Source: Neoscytalidium dimidiatum (Eukaryota; Ascomycota; Dothideomycetes; Botryosphaeriales; Botryosphaeriaceae). From it: 64,000 bases of DNA. Below, piece by piece: positions 1-11,190 of this stretch. A program made the position numbers and the translations under genes. The notes beneath the pieces were generated by a model. It saw only the letters and a list, made by a program, of their open reading frames with translations, had not been told where the DNA came from and searched no databases. The stretch lies in contig CM074696.1 in NCBI GenBank assembly GCA_037367355.1, positions 1,116,001 to 1,180,000 of the forward strand, read 5' to 3'. Numbering within the stretch: position 1 is the first letter of the stretch; the number at the start of each line of letters is the position of its first letter.

Positions 1-1190
1 GACGTGCAGTAACTTTCAACTGATCCAAAGTAAAGTGTCTTTCTCCACACAAAACAGGCCACAGATCAACTTCTGCCGTATCATTGGCCACTATACTCGT
101 GACTTCCGGGCTGCAAATGCCGAGGCCGCCGCCGATTATCTTGTCCTTCTCCATCTCAACTCAGACCTTGATGGGCAAATAGGCCAATCCCAGACTGCGT
201 GCTGCCACGAGGCATTGCGCGAGCTGGTGCTCGAGACCCGCGAATTCGCTCTGCTTCTAGGTGACATCCGCTCGGATGGCACACGCATTACCGGAGCGAT
301 TGAATTTCGTCTTCGCCTCATTGGGCTGTCTGACCAGGAGGACTTCCTTAGAAACATTACCCTGCAGGCTGCTACGGTGGCCGATGAAGCCGGTCGCACG
401 ACTGACGCTGTGCTCCTGTACCACCTGGCCGAGGACTACGACGCTGTGATCGCGATCGCCAACCGCGCCCTGTCCGACGCGCTCGCGGTAGACATTGGAC
501 AGAAGCCGCACAAGCTGGAGCCGTTGAAGCCGCGCGCTGCGGGCAGGGACAGGCGCACCGAGAACGAGCCGGCGAGCAGCCTCAGCCTGACTGCTGTGGA
601 CGACCCAGCACAGCTGGCGTTGAACATGCACAACCTGTACAGTGCGAACGCGCTCATGTACAATAAGGTGAAGCAGACGAACCGCAGCGCGCTGAGCATG
701 CTGCTCCGGATTGCGAACGCCAAGGCACATGTCGAAAGGGGCCACTGGGCCGGCGCTTTAGACGTGAGTTTCTTTCTCTCCCCCCTCCCTCCCTTTCCCT
801 TCTTTTATCCGTCCCCTTTTTGTTGTTGTTGTTCTTGTTCGAGTCATAACTAACTTTGGCTAGGCCATCCATGAGACGGCTCTCCTCCCCACCGGCAAGC
901 AGTCCAATATGCAAGAGATCCGCAGGCACGCGCAGACGTTCAACGGCCTGCCGTCCGTCGTGGCGCGCCTTATCGGGCACTTGCTCATGTGGACGATCGT
1001 GTGCTGCGGCCGGCGCCGCGAGGAGCTGCGTCAGGCCAGCTTCGAGGCCACGGCTGCGAACAAGAATGTCGTCGAGCAGCTTGAAACAACGGCGAGGGAC
1101 ATGATGGTGTTTGCTGGTCTGGTTAGGTACAAGCTACCACCCAGAGTGTTCGAAGCCCTGGCAAGGGCAGGCCAGGAGATCGGTGCATGA
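1..1190 (+). CDS. Nucleoporin Nup93/Nic96 C-terminal part (5' end outside window)
   Basis: Scaffold nucleoporin of the inner ring of the nuclear pore complex. It carries the Nic96/Nup93 family pattern: an INFxRIIGHYTRDFRAAN-type motif near 70-120, then a CHEALRELVLETREF segment near 207-249. Coding is open from the first base, so the true start lies upstream and only the C-terminal ~360 residues are seen. One intron (764-863, GTGAGT donor, CTAAC branch site, TAG acceptor, phase 0) separates exons 1-763 and 864-1190. The last exon encodes the helical tail that ends FEALARAGQEIGA, with the stop at 1188-1190. No membrane segment or low-complexity FG repeats are visible, as expected for a scaffold rather than an FG nucleoporin. 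The assignment rests on recognised family motifs and collinearity. Confidence 0.9.
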
Positions 1191-4100
1191 GGCTCTCTGT
1201 GCTTTCTTGGGAGATGGTTACTGGCATTTGGTGATGGGAGGGTTCGAGTTCGAGTGGAGTTGAAGGGAGGGGTTAATCGAGTACTGCGATGGCCTGACGA
1301 GCCGCTTGGAAGTGGGGAAAATACGAACTGCTAACGGACGGACAGCATTGCATGTTTTACATGGGGGTTGGTGTAGTTACTCGCGTTTGCTGGTCAGTGC
1401 ACCAACTCTAAACTCATTTGCGCTTTGCTTGAAGGGGTAGCCGCATCGGCGTGTTCCCTTGGCTGTACTCCCTCCTCTATCACGTATCTCGGGATCCGTA
1501 AGAATGGAGCAAGGGGAACAACCCAAAATAAAAATAAAAAAAAGAAGGAAAGAGAAATTGATTCGTTTCAGAACACGAGAGTATCCTGATGAAGGATTAT
1601 TCGAAAGATGTTGTGAGTCAACAGGAAGGCATGTCCGGATACTCGGACGGGAAGTTGGTGAACTACGACCAACGCCGCGCGCGTTTGTTTGTTTCTTTCC
1701 CGCTACGCCGCACGGCACATCACACGATCTAGACTCTTTTCCCGCAACGGATGTACTTCCGTCAACCGCGCCCTCTCTGGGCTGGACCGTTGGTGTGCGT
1801 TTCATGATGCGTTCCGGCGCCGCAGGGAGTCGGGATGTTGGCGGTTTGCCCAGACGCGGGTGGGGATCCTGGGAGTATATTTGTGGTGACGATGTCGACC
1901 ATCGTAAGGCTGAGCAAGGAGTCCCGCCCCTGCAGGGCGGCTATCCGAAGCGGTGACAACGCCGGCGCGGGGAGGGTCCCGGTCGGTGGGATTGCGGGGG
2001 CGGTTGTTGATTAGGAGAGGGGGATGCGAAAAGAACCGGTCCGGATGTAAGGCGTGCGTAGGGCTGACGGAAGGATTGCGGAATGGTGTCTGGCCGCTGC
2101 GTCCCGTGGTTGTGCTGGCGGCTCGTCGTGCTGCGGGGAGACTTTTACAACGGTTTACCCTGCAACGCGGACCACCAGCAGGGAGGACGGACCACATGGT
2201 TTTGATATAGCGTGCTCCCCCCCTCCGGTTTTTCTCGGAGGCTACTTTTTACTTTCGTGATAGAAAGGTGGGGAGCGTATTCGCGGGTGGCGGTCCTTGC
2301 CTCATCTCGCGCTTCGCCGCATACACCTCAAGAATTAGACGACGCTCACGAGACCGACTGCTTGGAAAAACGACCATCCTTCAAGGAACATGGAGGGTGG
2401 AGTGGGGGCTTGACTACTCTTTGGCCGTTGTCTATATATGGAACCGTGAGCAGTGATTGGCTGGATCTGTTTTCCCTTTTTGGAGCGAAGGCCTTTCGCG
2501 AGCTCAGCTGAGCCTCTCTCCCAAGGATTCCGGACAGGCCTTTCTTTCGCCTTCTCATTTTGCCTTTTACCTATTTCCGCGTGCGCAACACTGCGCCTCG
2601 CATGTCTCCATTGTGGAAGTGAAGGATTCCCCATCCTAACGCTCGTATGTTCGATGCCCCTGATCACCGCCGGCCTGTACAGCACACACTTCACACGCAT
2701 CCCTCCCACGTGCGGTTGCGGCGCAGCAAACGGTTGGCACCTGCTTACGCTCGCGAATCGCCAGCCCTGTGCTCACTGATGTCTTTGCTTTTTTTTTTTT
2801 TTCTTCTTCCCTTGCCGCAAGGATTCGGCTGCAGAACATCCTGTCCGTGCCGCTATTCGAGGATCACGGCGAGTAGAGCAGGCACCGCCCCCTGCGTCGA
2901 ACTGCCGGCCCTCGATACCAACGCCGCTCCAACGCCTGTGCCGCCTTCGGATCCGAACCCTGGGTTCGCATCCTCGCTGACAGGTACACCCGGCATGCTG
3001 CTTTCAGTCAGTGGTCAAGAAGAGCGCCTGAAAACCGAGTCAGGCTTCCAAGATGGGTTCCAATTTGGGAAACACCTCGGCGCAATGATCTGGCCCCCTC
3101 CCCTCTCCCCCTTCAGGGTCCAGTCCGGCTCCTACTAGTCCGGACCGCGGCGCGGAGCGGACGGAGACAGATCAACGGCACGAGCCATCTGAAACAAGTT
3201 GGGAGGCCTGTCTCGAGGGATGTTTCGTCAGAGCGTCGCAATCGTGCGGCGCCGCAGCGGCTCGTCGTCGCTCCTGTATCAGATGCTCGGCAAGCCGGCT
3301 CGACGACGGCGGTGTCGAACGTACGGGCGTGCCTCATGAACCGCCGTGAGCACCGGGTTGGGCTCAATCCGGTGGTTAACGCTACGCTCTGCGGCTGGGA
3401 AGTCCGCTGTCAGGTGTTTGGGGGAAGAGGCCGCCTGGGGAGAGAAGCACGGGGCGCAGAGCGCGTGATGAGAAGAGGGGGCCAGGAAACGGGCGGATGG
3501 AAGGATCGCGCCGTCCGTTCTTATTGGAGATCGATCTGCTGTTGGTGCACTGACTGCGGCCTTTCCTCGTGTGCTACCCGGTGGGCAGAAGGAAGGGAAT
3601 GGTGGTGTTGATGGTTTGATTTGGTGACTAATGATAGTGGCACGTAATTAATGCGATATGTGCAAGAGGAATGGATTCGTTGTTTGTGAGATTTGTTGCT
3701 AGACTTGATTCTGAAGAGACTGTGGGGGGGAAAAAAAAAGAGAGGCTGGGGTGTGAGAGGAGAGAAAATAAGCTTTCAGTTTGTGTCGGTGGTTCATGTT
3801 CCAGATTGCGCAACGCGCACACGCAGCACCACCGTCGGCTACGTAACGCTCGCTGCTCAGGCATCAAACTCAATATAGAAAATCTGATTTCAAATTGGAC
3901 GTGCGGAATGCTACCCAAAAAAAAATAAAAAAAAAAGCGCGACGGGATGAAGGAGAGGTACGGGCATGGAATGTCTGACTATCGAAAGACCCAGAGGAAA
4001 GGAAATATCGCAGTACAAACCGTTGGAGAGCGTGGTGTTGGGGAACGCAAACCACGGCACCCCTACCGCGTGCTCCATTGTTTGCCTTCTTCCTGTTTTG

Positions 4101-4920
4101 CGTTATTGTCGGTCGATGTTGGGATCCTTGCGATGCCTCTGGCTCGTCGCAAGAATAGCAGCTGCAAGGCTGAAGAAGGTGGTTAAGCTCGATCCTGCTG
4201 GGCGGGATCGCGTCGCGGACCCCAACGAGGCTCAGGGCTCAGGGCTCAGGGCCCCGGGGGCAATCATTGGGCGATCTCTAAAAATGCACGTCGCGAGCAT
4301 GCGGCGGGACGCGCCGGCGCTGGCTTGAGGGATTAGGATGCTGTTCCTGACATGAGGATTGTGAGGGCTGTGTTTGCACGAGGAGGAGCAGTGAGGCAGC
4401 GGGCAGGCTCTCGACGTTGGTCTGCAGCGGCGGCGGCGGGTACGGGGCGCCGCTCCCTGACGGAGGTGAGATGATGCTCGGGGGGCAGCGAGGTGCGGGG
4501 ATGCTGGTTTGAGATGTTGGCAAGCGAGCTTCTCGAAGGGCGATGAGGGCGATGGTGTGGGGAAAGAGGCCCACGATGCTGAGCTGGTCCGCTCACCGGT
4601 GCCGTTCTTCGTCGCGGTGGCCGGGCTGCCGGTGTTCGGAACAGCGCTGGCAATGGGGAGCGATGGGGAGCGACAAGCACGGCGAAAGGCGGTCGGGGCG
4701 CTCGTACTGCACCGAGATCCGTCCCGCGGTACACGCAGTCTACAAACACACGATAGGCAGCCTGGATGATGATTGCGCCATTTGTTGGCGAGTAGAGACG
4801 CGAAGAACTGCGCTGCCTGTGGGCCGTCGCCCTCGCCCGCTCGTCACCGCTTGCGTCGAGTAGATGGAGCAGACGCAGGTCACCGCACCGCCTCAGGGGA
4901 CCACGAACCACGAACCATGG

Positions 4921-4951
4921 ACCAGCACCAGCACCAGCACCAGCACCAGCA
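4921..4951. repeat. CACCAG tandem hexanucleotide repeat
   Basis: About five consecutive copies of a CACCAG unit running into a CAG-rich tail. It lies in the gene-free region upstream of hacA. Confidence 0.8.
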
Positions 4952-5173
4952 GAGGCAGCAGCATTCGGTGTGCGGTCATTCGCCCGCCAGCGGCTCGCAA
5001 GTCAGCAACACGGCGTAGTGGTCAGTCATCGTCACGGGCGCCACCGCGTGCAGTCATTCGCGATGGTCGCCTACCACGCGATGCGGTGCGGTGCATTGAG
5101 CTCACTCGAGATCAGCCGAGCGGTGGGTGCAGCCAGAGACAGTGGCTCTGAACTGGCGAGTCGCCGTGGCAGG

Positions 5174-5206
5174 CGGGGCGCCGGGGCGCTGGGGCGCTGG
5201 GGCGCT
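5174..5206. repeat. GGGGCGCT short tandem repeat
   Basis: Four near-identical copies of an octamer (GGGGCGCC/GGGGCGCT). Direct reading of the sequence; no function inferred. Confidence 0.8.
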
Positions 5207-5942
5207 GAGATGGGCGCGCGCACGACTCAATCCAGGGGCTGCTGGCTGTCGATTGCGCGACGGCTCGCCGGGACGACGGCGGTCTTGCCTCGCCTTCTCG
5301 AACGCAGCATCGCCGCAGATCGTCGAGCTCGACCCTGAATTGCCTGAAGCTTCCAGAACAGCCGCCAGCTGCCGTTTTTGACTCGCTCCGGAGCCGACGG
5401 CCCTCGTATATAGTGTTGCCGGCTTACTCGCACAAATTAGGAATCCCGCATGCCCTCCGCTGATTCCGCCCTCGACCCAAGGGTCCCAAGCGGCGCCGCC
5501 CCTCGTTGCAATGCCGTAGGGCCTGCGAGATTGCGCCGTGTGCTGTGTACCGCGTGCTGTATAGCTTGATGCCACTCCGAAATGCCTTCATCTCGCCACC
5601 GCGTAGACGGCGTGCGAGCCGCCCGCCGAGCTGCCGTGTGCTGGCCCCGCGCTCGTGCTGGCCTGGCCTGGCCCAGTGCGTCCGTGCTCCGCCGCGGGCG
5701 TGATGCTGCAGGCAAACGGTCCGCCGCGCTGCTGGACAGCTCGAGGTTTGACCGCCGGCGCTGCGTTGGTGTTGGCAAGCGACAGCCAGGGAGCAGAGGC
5801 ACGGCGCCACAAGTAAGGAGAGAGGGCGCTGGCGGGCAGAAGGGGCGGGCAGGAATCCCGCAGCCGTCGCCGGTCGTCCAGTACGCGTCGCTGGCGCGGC
5901 GGGTGCGGGCCTGGGAGCGGCGCAGTGTCGCAGCCTGAGGCG

Positions 5943-5967
5943 CGCGGGTGCGGGTGCGGGTGCGGGC
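5943..5967. repeat. GCGGGT tandem hexanucleotide repeat
   Basis: Four copies of a GCGGGT unit, about 400 bases upstream of the hacA start codon. G-rich on the plus strand. Confidence 0.75.
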
Positions 5968-6336
5968 AGCGGACGCGCGGGCGGTCGAGGGCGCGGCGGA
6001 GGGTGGGCATCGAGGGTCGTCGCGGAGTGGCAGACGAGGCAGCCCACCGTCGTGAAACGGGCGTCGGGGCTGGCTGTTGGAACAGCTGAAGCAACACACG
6101 GACGCAGCCCCAGGGAGAGAGGCCAAGAGATGCGCGGATGAGTCCCAAAATTAGGGGTCAGAGAGCCCTGGGCCAGGATCCCTTGCGCGTCGCTGTCGTT
6201 AGCGTGCCTGCGCTCCGCCTCCCCTGTGTGCGCCGCCCGCCTACTTAAGAACACCTGTCCTCATCCTACGCTGCTGCCTCGTCCACACCACCGCCCTCAT
6301 ACAAAGGCACGGCCCACCTTCTTTGCTCTCGGCCAG

Positions 6337-6396
6337 ATGCACACCACCGCCCGACTCCACCATGGATGCAACGCAGTCTTCCTACGCCTTCTCTAA
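6337..6396 (+). promoter_or_regulatory. Upstream ORF overlapping the hacA start codon
   Basis: An ATG 25 bases before the hacA start opens a 19-codon frame that ends with TAA at 6394-6396, inside the hacA coding region and in another frame. If it lies in the transcript, ribosomes initiating here would pass over the hacA ATG, so it could repress hacA translation. Its own context (gccagATGc) is weaker than the hacA start (ccaccATGg), which favours leaky scanning. The role is inferred; the overlap is read directly. Confidence 0.6.
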
Positions 6397-7581
6397 CCCC
6401 GCCATGACTGCCACGCCGCTCGACTTCTCCATGCTCACGCCCCCAGCGAGCGACGTCCCCGCAACCATCAAGATGGAGGATCTGCACCAGACGCCCGCCC
6501 CGGCCGCCGCCCCCGAGGCCGCTGCCGCTGCCGCCTCGTCCGCATCACCGCCGCCCTCATCCTCCACATCCACCAACCAGAAGCAGCCGCCCAAGAAGCG
6601 CAAGTCGTGGGGCCAGGTGCTTCCCGAACCAAAGACCAACCTCCCGCCCCGCAAGCGCGCCAAGACGGCCGATGAGAAGGAGCAGCGCCGCATCGAGCGC
6701 GTTAAGCGCAACCGCCTCGCCGCCCACAACTCGAGGGAACGCAAGCGGGAGGAGATGGAGAGGCTGACCTCCGAGCGCGACCACTACAAGGCCTCGCTCG
6801 AGCGCTTCTTCAACTACACCAAGCAGCTCGAGGACCAGATCTCATGGTACCGCAGCCGTGCCTCCGAGCAACTCCCTGCCGTCCCGCGCAGCATCATCGA
6901 CGACATCCAGATGCCCACCTACACGGAGTTATCTCCGCCACCTACCTCCGCGCCCAGCTCCACCGCCGGCGCGCCAACCTCCACCCCCACGATCATCACG
7001 ACGTCGGCCGACGCTGCCTCAGAGCGCGAAGGCTCCGTTGCCAGCACCACCATCAACCCCCGCGAGGCCTCGTTCACCAGCCCCGCCATCAAGGCCGAGT
7101 CGTCGTTCGGCAGCCCCGCGATGAACCAATCTTCATACGCCAGCCCCGAGTCGATGGAGGACTACGACTCGCCCATCAACTCCAGCTCCCAGCCGCCCAC
7201 GCCGCGGAACGACGAGCTGAGCTTTGTTGAGCCCGACCAGACACAACATTCTGCAGCAATGTTGTGCGACCTGCAGTGTCGGTCGGCGCTCAGCTCGGCT
7301 TCCAGTTCGACGCTTCCGGCAAGTCTACTGACTTTTCCCTGGGCGATTACCTATCTGATCCTACTCAACCTTCGTCTTTCGTCGATGACGCTTCTCAGCT
7401 CTTCGATCTTACAGCATACATGTCAGATCATCCGGAGGGCAGCTTCTTCGACGCCTCTTTCCCTTCAGACTCAGTGGGACCCCTCAGTCTTTATGAGCAC
7501 TCTGCTGCAAAGTCTTATGACCTGCACGCCGACTCAGGCGCAACAGTTTCTGTTAGCGACGGGCCTGGCACCGCTGCGTAA
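6362..7581 (+). CDS. hacA: bZIP transcription factor HacA/Hac1, unfolded-protein-response regulator
   Basis: Activates ER chaperone and secretory genes after Ire1-mediated mRNA splicing. The start at 6362 sits in a near-ideal context (ccaccATGg). The protein has an Ala/Pro/Ser-rich N-terminus and the HacA signature KKRKSWGQVLPEPKTNLPPR (about residues 78-97). A basic region with the N-x-x-A-A-x-x-S-R pattern (residues 117-125) and a leucine zipper to about residue 165 follow. Removing the 20-nt non-spliceosomal intron 7254-7273 joins 6362-7253 to 7274-7581. The result is 399 residues with an acidic, Ser/Asp-rich tail that is the likely activation domain. Without splicing the frame continues to 7804 (480 residues). 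No conventional intron is visible. Regulation by Ire1 splicing follows from the hairpins and established HacA biology; the overlapping uORF adds a possible translational control. Confidence 0.95.
7243..7281 (+). promoter_or_regulatory. Ire1 recognition hairpins and 20-nt unconventional intron of hacA
   Basis: Two 7-nt loops each hold the CTG^CAG cleavage pattern. The 5' loop CTGCAGC (7251-7257) closes on a perfect 8-bp stem, ACAACATT (7243-7250) with AATGTTGT (7258-7265). The 3' loop CTGCAGT (7271-7277) closes on CGAC (7267-7270) with GTCG (7278-7281). Cutting after each CTG releases 7254-7273, exactly 20 nt, and shifts the frame into the downstream 102-residue tail. This matches the known hacA intron architecture of filamentous fungi. 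Confidence 0.95.
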
Positions 7582-7804
7582 GCCGAGCTTCAGAGTTGCC
7601 GGAAAGGCTTCCGGGTCTTCTGGGATCTTTAGGGAAAGGGACACGCGGAAAGCTGTCCGGCAATTCCGAAGGCTATCGTCATCGTTCTCGCGAGAGATGA
7701 AATCAATCAGAAGACAAAGTATCGGGAGAGGAAGTTCTGTACAAGATAGGCGGCATTATTGGCGGGACGGCTTCCGGCAAGACGGCCTAACAACACGGGC
7801 TTGA
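7254..7804 (+). other. Alternative C-terminal extension of unspliced hacA mRNA
   Basis: If the 20-nt intron is retained, the hacA frame stays open for 183 codons after residue 297, ending with TGA at 7802-7804. The tail contains a hydrophobic stretch encoded at about 7322-7381 (LLTFPWAITYLILLNL) and then a basic Arg/Ser-rich region. Whether this isoform accumulates is unknown. Confidence 0.7.
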
Positions 7805-8620
7805 CGGTGTTCAAGGTGTTTTCATTGGGCGGGTTGGGAATTGTAACTGTGTGACAAGCTTTAGCGACACGGAGGTTCAGGGAAAGTCATGAGTATGAGA
7901 CTAGGGCTTCGGCCCATAAGCAGTAAACGAAATTAACCATATTATTACTCGCACTACCGCCGTTCCATTTGATGCTTGTGCCGTGATGGATGCTGTATAT
8001 GCAATGCAACATTGATGGCTGAGGTGTGATGAATGTGCTGACGCCCGCTGACAGGCTGACGGGCTGGATTTTTTTCCCTTCATCCCTTGTCTCGCGATAA
8101 GACCTTGTTCCGATTGACTTCTTCGGCCGGCTATTCGGATAAATTCTGGGAACAAGCATAGGCGGAACCACTCAGTGCCCAGTCGCTGAAACCGTAACGA
8201 GAATCTTCCCTGCCGACATCATCCCTCCACTGAAGGAAAGGCAATCGGCGGGGAAAAGAGGAACTAGCATCGCGTTCCTGATTGATTAATGGGAATGTCT
8301 TGCGGATCTCTGATCGCGGCGTCGAACCAAATCGATTTCCTTTGTGCCTGAGGGCGTAATGTGCACGGCCATGACGTCGTAAGTACATCACTTCTGCCCC
8401 TCTACCTTTCTCAGGCCAACCTCTCAACCCCACATGACGATGATGCAGGCGTGCGAGACCAATTCGTCATATGTCCACGATGTCGAGCATTCTAGCCCTT
8501 ATATATCTGTGTGGTCTTTCTCGCTCTAGATTTTCCCTCTCTCTGTCCACGACAACCCTCACGCTTCTGAATCCATAAACATTTCCATCTTTACCAATCA
8601 AATCATCAATTCGACGCACC
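7805..8620. other. Intergenic region, hacA 3' side and promoter of the small gene
   Basis: No supportable coding region. The first part probably carries the hacA 3' UTR. A TATA-like TTATATAT at 8499-8506, followed by a CT-rich stretch, precedes the start codon at 8621. Confidence 0.6.
8499..8506 (+). promoter_or_regulatory. Possible TATA element of the 8621 gene
   Basis: TTATATAT lies about 115 bases upstream of the ATG, followed by a pyrimidine-rich leader. Motif and spacing fit a fungal core promoter, but no transcript evidence is available. Confidence 0.4.
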
Positions 8621-8928
8621 ATGCCTCGTGACGGATCCGGCAGCGGCGACAACGCCATCGAGGCGGGCCACGACATCATCCATGGCGCCGGTCAGGAGCA
8701 GGTACATTCGCCCACCCGTTCCTTCACCTTCACCTACCGATGCTAACGGATAACGTGATGCAGTCTTCCCACGTCGCCCGCGCAGACAAGACCGCGACCC
8801 CGCCGCCCACCGAGAAGGGCTTTGGCATCCAACCGCATGGTGAGGGCGGCAACCCGGTCAAGGGCCACACTGGCACGCACCGCCCTGGTCTAAAAGAGCC
8901 CATCATCGACCAGGTCAGCAAGCAGTAA
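8621..8928 (+). CDS. Small conserved-looking disordered protein, 81 aa
   Basis: Two exons, 8621-8701 and 8764-8928, are joined by a 62-nt phase-0 intron with a GTACAT donor, a CTAACGG branch site and a CAG acceptor. The product begins MPRDGSGSGDNAIEAGHDI and ends EPIIDQVSKQ. It is hydrophilic, rich in Gly, His, Pro and charged residues, and has no signal peptide or membrane segment. I do not recognise a named family. The clean intron and coding bias support a real gene. Its promoter carries a TATA-like element. Function unknown. Confidence 0.75.
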
Positions 8929-9207
8929 AGGGGCGAAAGACTCTTCTATCACGCCCGGACTACAACCTCATGGAAAGAGTTCGAGGACGGGTCTTCTTGT
9001 AACGATGTCATGACATTTCGGCCAAGGGAGAGAGAGGACATCTCGCATCTTGCACTCATGCACAATGTGCTATACGAATAGTGGTCCGAATATGGACCAT
9101 CAGCCGACGTGGCTGGCTAGACGCATAATAAAAAAAAATAAAAAAGCCATTGATCAAATATTTTATAAGTTCGACTCTGCTTCGCGTTGCCAATGGTATC
9201 CCTCCCT

Positions 9208-10896
9208 CTACTTCCGTTCGATCATCTCCGCAACATCCAGCACCAGACCGTCATCCCCATACTGCGCAATGACCTGCATCCCCACCATCTCCCCTCCCTC
9301 CCCCTCCACCGGCACGCTCACAGCCGGCAGCCCAGCCAAACTCGCCGGCACCGTAAAAACATCATTCATATACGCGTCCACCGGCTCCGCGTCCCTCAGC
9401 CCCTCCACCCTCGGCGGCAAGCTCGGCGCCGTCGGGCACACCAAAACATCCACACCACCCCTGTCCCCCTCGTTCTCCTGCTCCTTCACCACCCCCGCGT
9501 CCCCCTCATCCAAAAGCGGATTCCGCGCCGAGAAAGCGCAATCGAAATCCCTCTGCACCAGCCTCCGCACGCGCTGCGCCTGGATGAAATAGCTGTCCAT
9601 CGCCTCCGCGCTCAGCGTGTACGCGCCCAGCACGATGCGCCGCTTGACCTCGTCCCCGAACCCTTCCCCCCGCGTCCGGCTGAAGAGCACCGCGTCGCCG
9701 CCGTCCGGCCCCGCGGCGCGCGACCCGTACCGCACGCCGTCGTACTTGGCCAGGTTGGACGACGCCTCGGCCGGCGCGAGCACGTAGTATGCGGACAGCG
9801 CCTGGTGCGTCGTGGGCAGCGCGACGGGCACGAGCGCGTGGCCGAGGGCGGAGAGGCGGGCGAGCGTGACGAGCCAGGCGCGGCGGACGGGCGGGGTCAG
9901 CTCGGCGATGTTGTAGTCGGTCGGGATGCCGATGCGGAGGGGGGAGCGAGCCTTGGTGGTGGTGATGGGGAGGCGGGAGCGCGTGCTGGGGGGAAGGCTG
10001 GTCGGGTCGTTGGGGTCGTGGTGGTTTATGGCGTCTGTGTGGGCTTTTATCAGCATTTGTCGGTGTGGAGGAGCGGGGCGGTGGGAGAGGTACGGAAGAC
10101 CTGTCGCGCGGTCTGCGTGTCTCGTGCTAGCACGCCGACGGTGTCGAGCGAGTTGGCGTACGCGACGACGCCCCAGCGGGATACCAGGCCGTAGGAGGGC
10201 TTGAAGCCTACGATGCCCGTGTATGCGGCGGGCAGCCTGACGGAGCCGCCTGTGTCTGTCCCGAGTGCCCTGGTGCGTGATCAACGCCGTCAGTCAATAT
10301 TTCTCCAGGTCCAGTTTCCCAATGCCATAACTCCAAGGTTATTTTCTAGGGATATGTTGTATCACATACGCCCAGCATTGCTCGGTAGCAACGGCAACAG
10401 CGCTTCCGCCGGAGCTTCCACCTGCCGAAACGCTCTCGCCCGCATCGCCACCATCAGGCCGCGATTGCTGCGAAACGGGCCCGAAATGCGAATTCAGGCA
10501 GTGAGACCCCATTCCGAACTCATCCAGGTTCGTCTTACCGGCCACGAGGGCGCCGGAAGCACGTAGACGTTGGACCACCGTGGCATCGTAAGGTGAAGTG
10601 AAACTGCGTAGCAGAGCGGAGGCGCAGGTCGTGGGCGCGTCGGTCGTGCAGATATTGTCTTTGAAGGCTATGAGGCGGCCAGCCAGGGGAGAGCCTAGGG
10701 GAAGAGGTACGTTAGGAGCCGACCCATTGGCAGGAATGATCTTATGGAGTGGAGATCTACGCTGTGAAGCTTGCGACTCAGTGAGCTCGACCTGGCGTAG
10801 CACGGCGGCGGTGTCGGGCAGAGTAATGAAGGCATTGAGGCTCTTCCGGGCAGCCTGGTTAGCTAGACATCGTTGCGCTTCCCGCAAGAGAGACAT
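9208..10896 (-). CDS. Glutamyl-tRNA(Gln) amidotransferase subunit A, mitochondrial (GatA/Her2 type)
   Basis: Amidase subunit of the GatFAB/GatCAB complex, which converts Glu-tRNA(Gln) to Gln-tRNA(Gln) in mitochondria. Exons on the minus strand are 10896-10370, 10269-10094 and 10034-9208, giving 509 residues. Intron 1 is 100 nt and intron 2 is 59 nt with a GCTGAT branch site. The amidase-signature triad is visible: Lys79 in AFKDNICT, the cis-Ser in AGGSSGGS (about 161) and the nucleophile Ser in GTDTGGS (about 185). The [13 protein letters not shown] segment is typical of the family. The second intron is inferred because the frame otherwise hits a stop after LLHTDKC, while splicing restores the conserved TARQVFHAINHHDP. 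No long cleavable presequence is obvious, so mitochondrial location is inferred from family knowledge. Confidence 0.93.
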
Positions 10897-11190
10897 AAGG
10901 ATCCATGGGAAGCTAGTGCGCTGAAATGAATGGTTGCGAGTTCACGCGTTGCTGCAGCGCGTCAGTGGATCATAGAGCTTCGCGGGTTGCCCCTGCGCCG
11001 ATGTCATGCCGAGTCTCTGCCTGAGGCATACAGAGTCTCCTCTCCGCCGAAAGACCTCTTCGGTCCGCCAAATCATTCCAGTAAAAAAAATTCACAATTA
11101 ACGCCGCAGGTTTGGGGGGCCTCGAACCGATCCACGGGTGCTGACATTGCACACTCATAACCTCGAAATATAGTCTTGGATCGCCTGATA

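Larger units (their letters stand above)
1191..6336. other. Long gene-free region upstream of hacA
   Basis: About 5.1 kb with no coding region I can support. Open frames here overlap on several frames, lack recognisable domains and reflect high GC content. It holds pyrimidine tracts (T-run 2789-2802), CACCAG repeats near 4921-4951, GGGGCGCT repeats near 5175-5205 and GCGGGT repeats near 5943-5967. It may contain the promoter and a long 5' leader of hacA. Confidence 0.6.

Noticed and set aside
4333..6254. Several overlapping minus-strand open frames of 180-280 codons upstream of hacA
   Set aside because: They overlap in several frames, are Pro/Arg/Ala-rich and show no recognisable domain or coherent splice pattern.
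10035..10093. Apparent frameshift in the GatA gene after LLHTDKC
   Set aside because: A 59-nt intron with good signals restores the conserved [15 protein letters not shown] reading, so no mutation is needed.
11095..11150. Second B-box-like word (GGTTCGAGG) on the minus strand
   Set aside because: It does not fold into a cloverleaf and lacks a matching A box.
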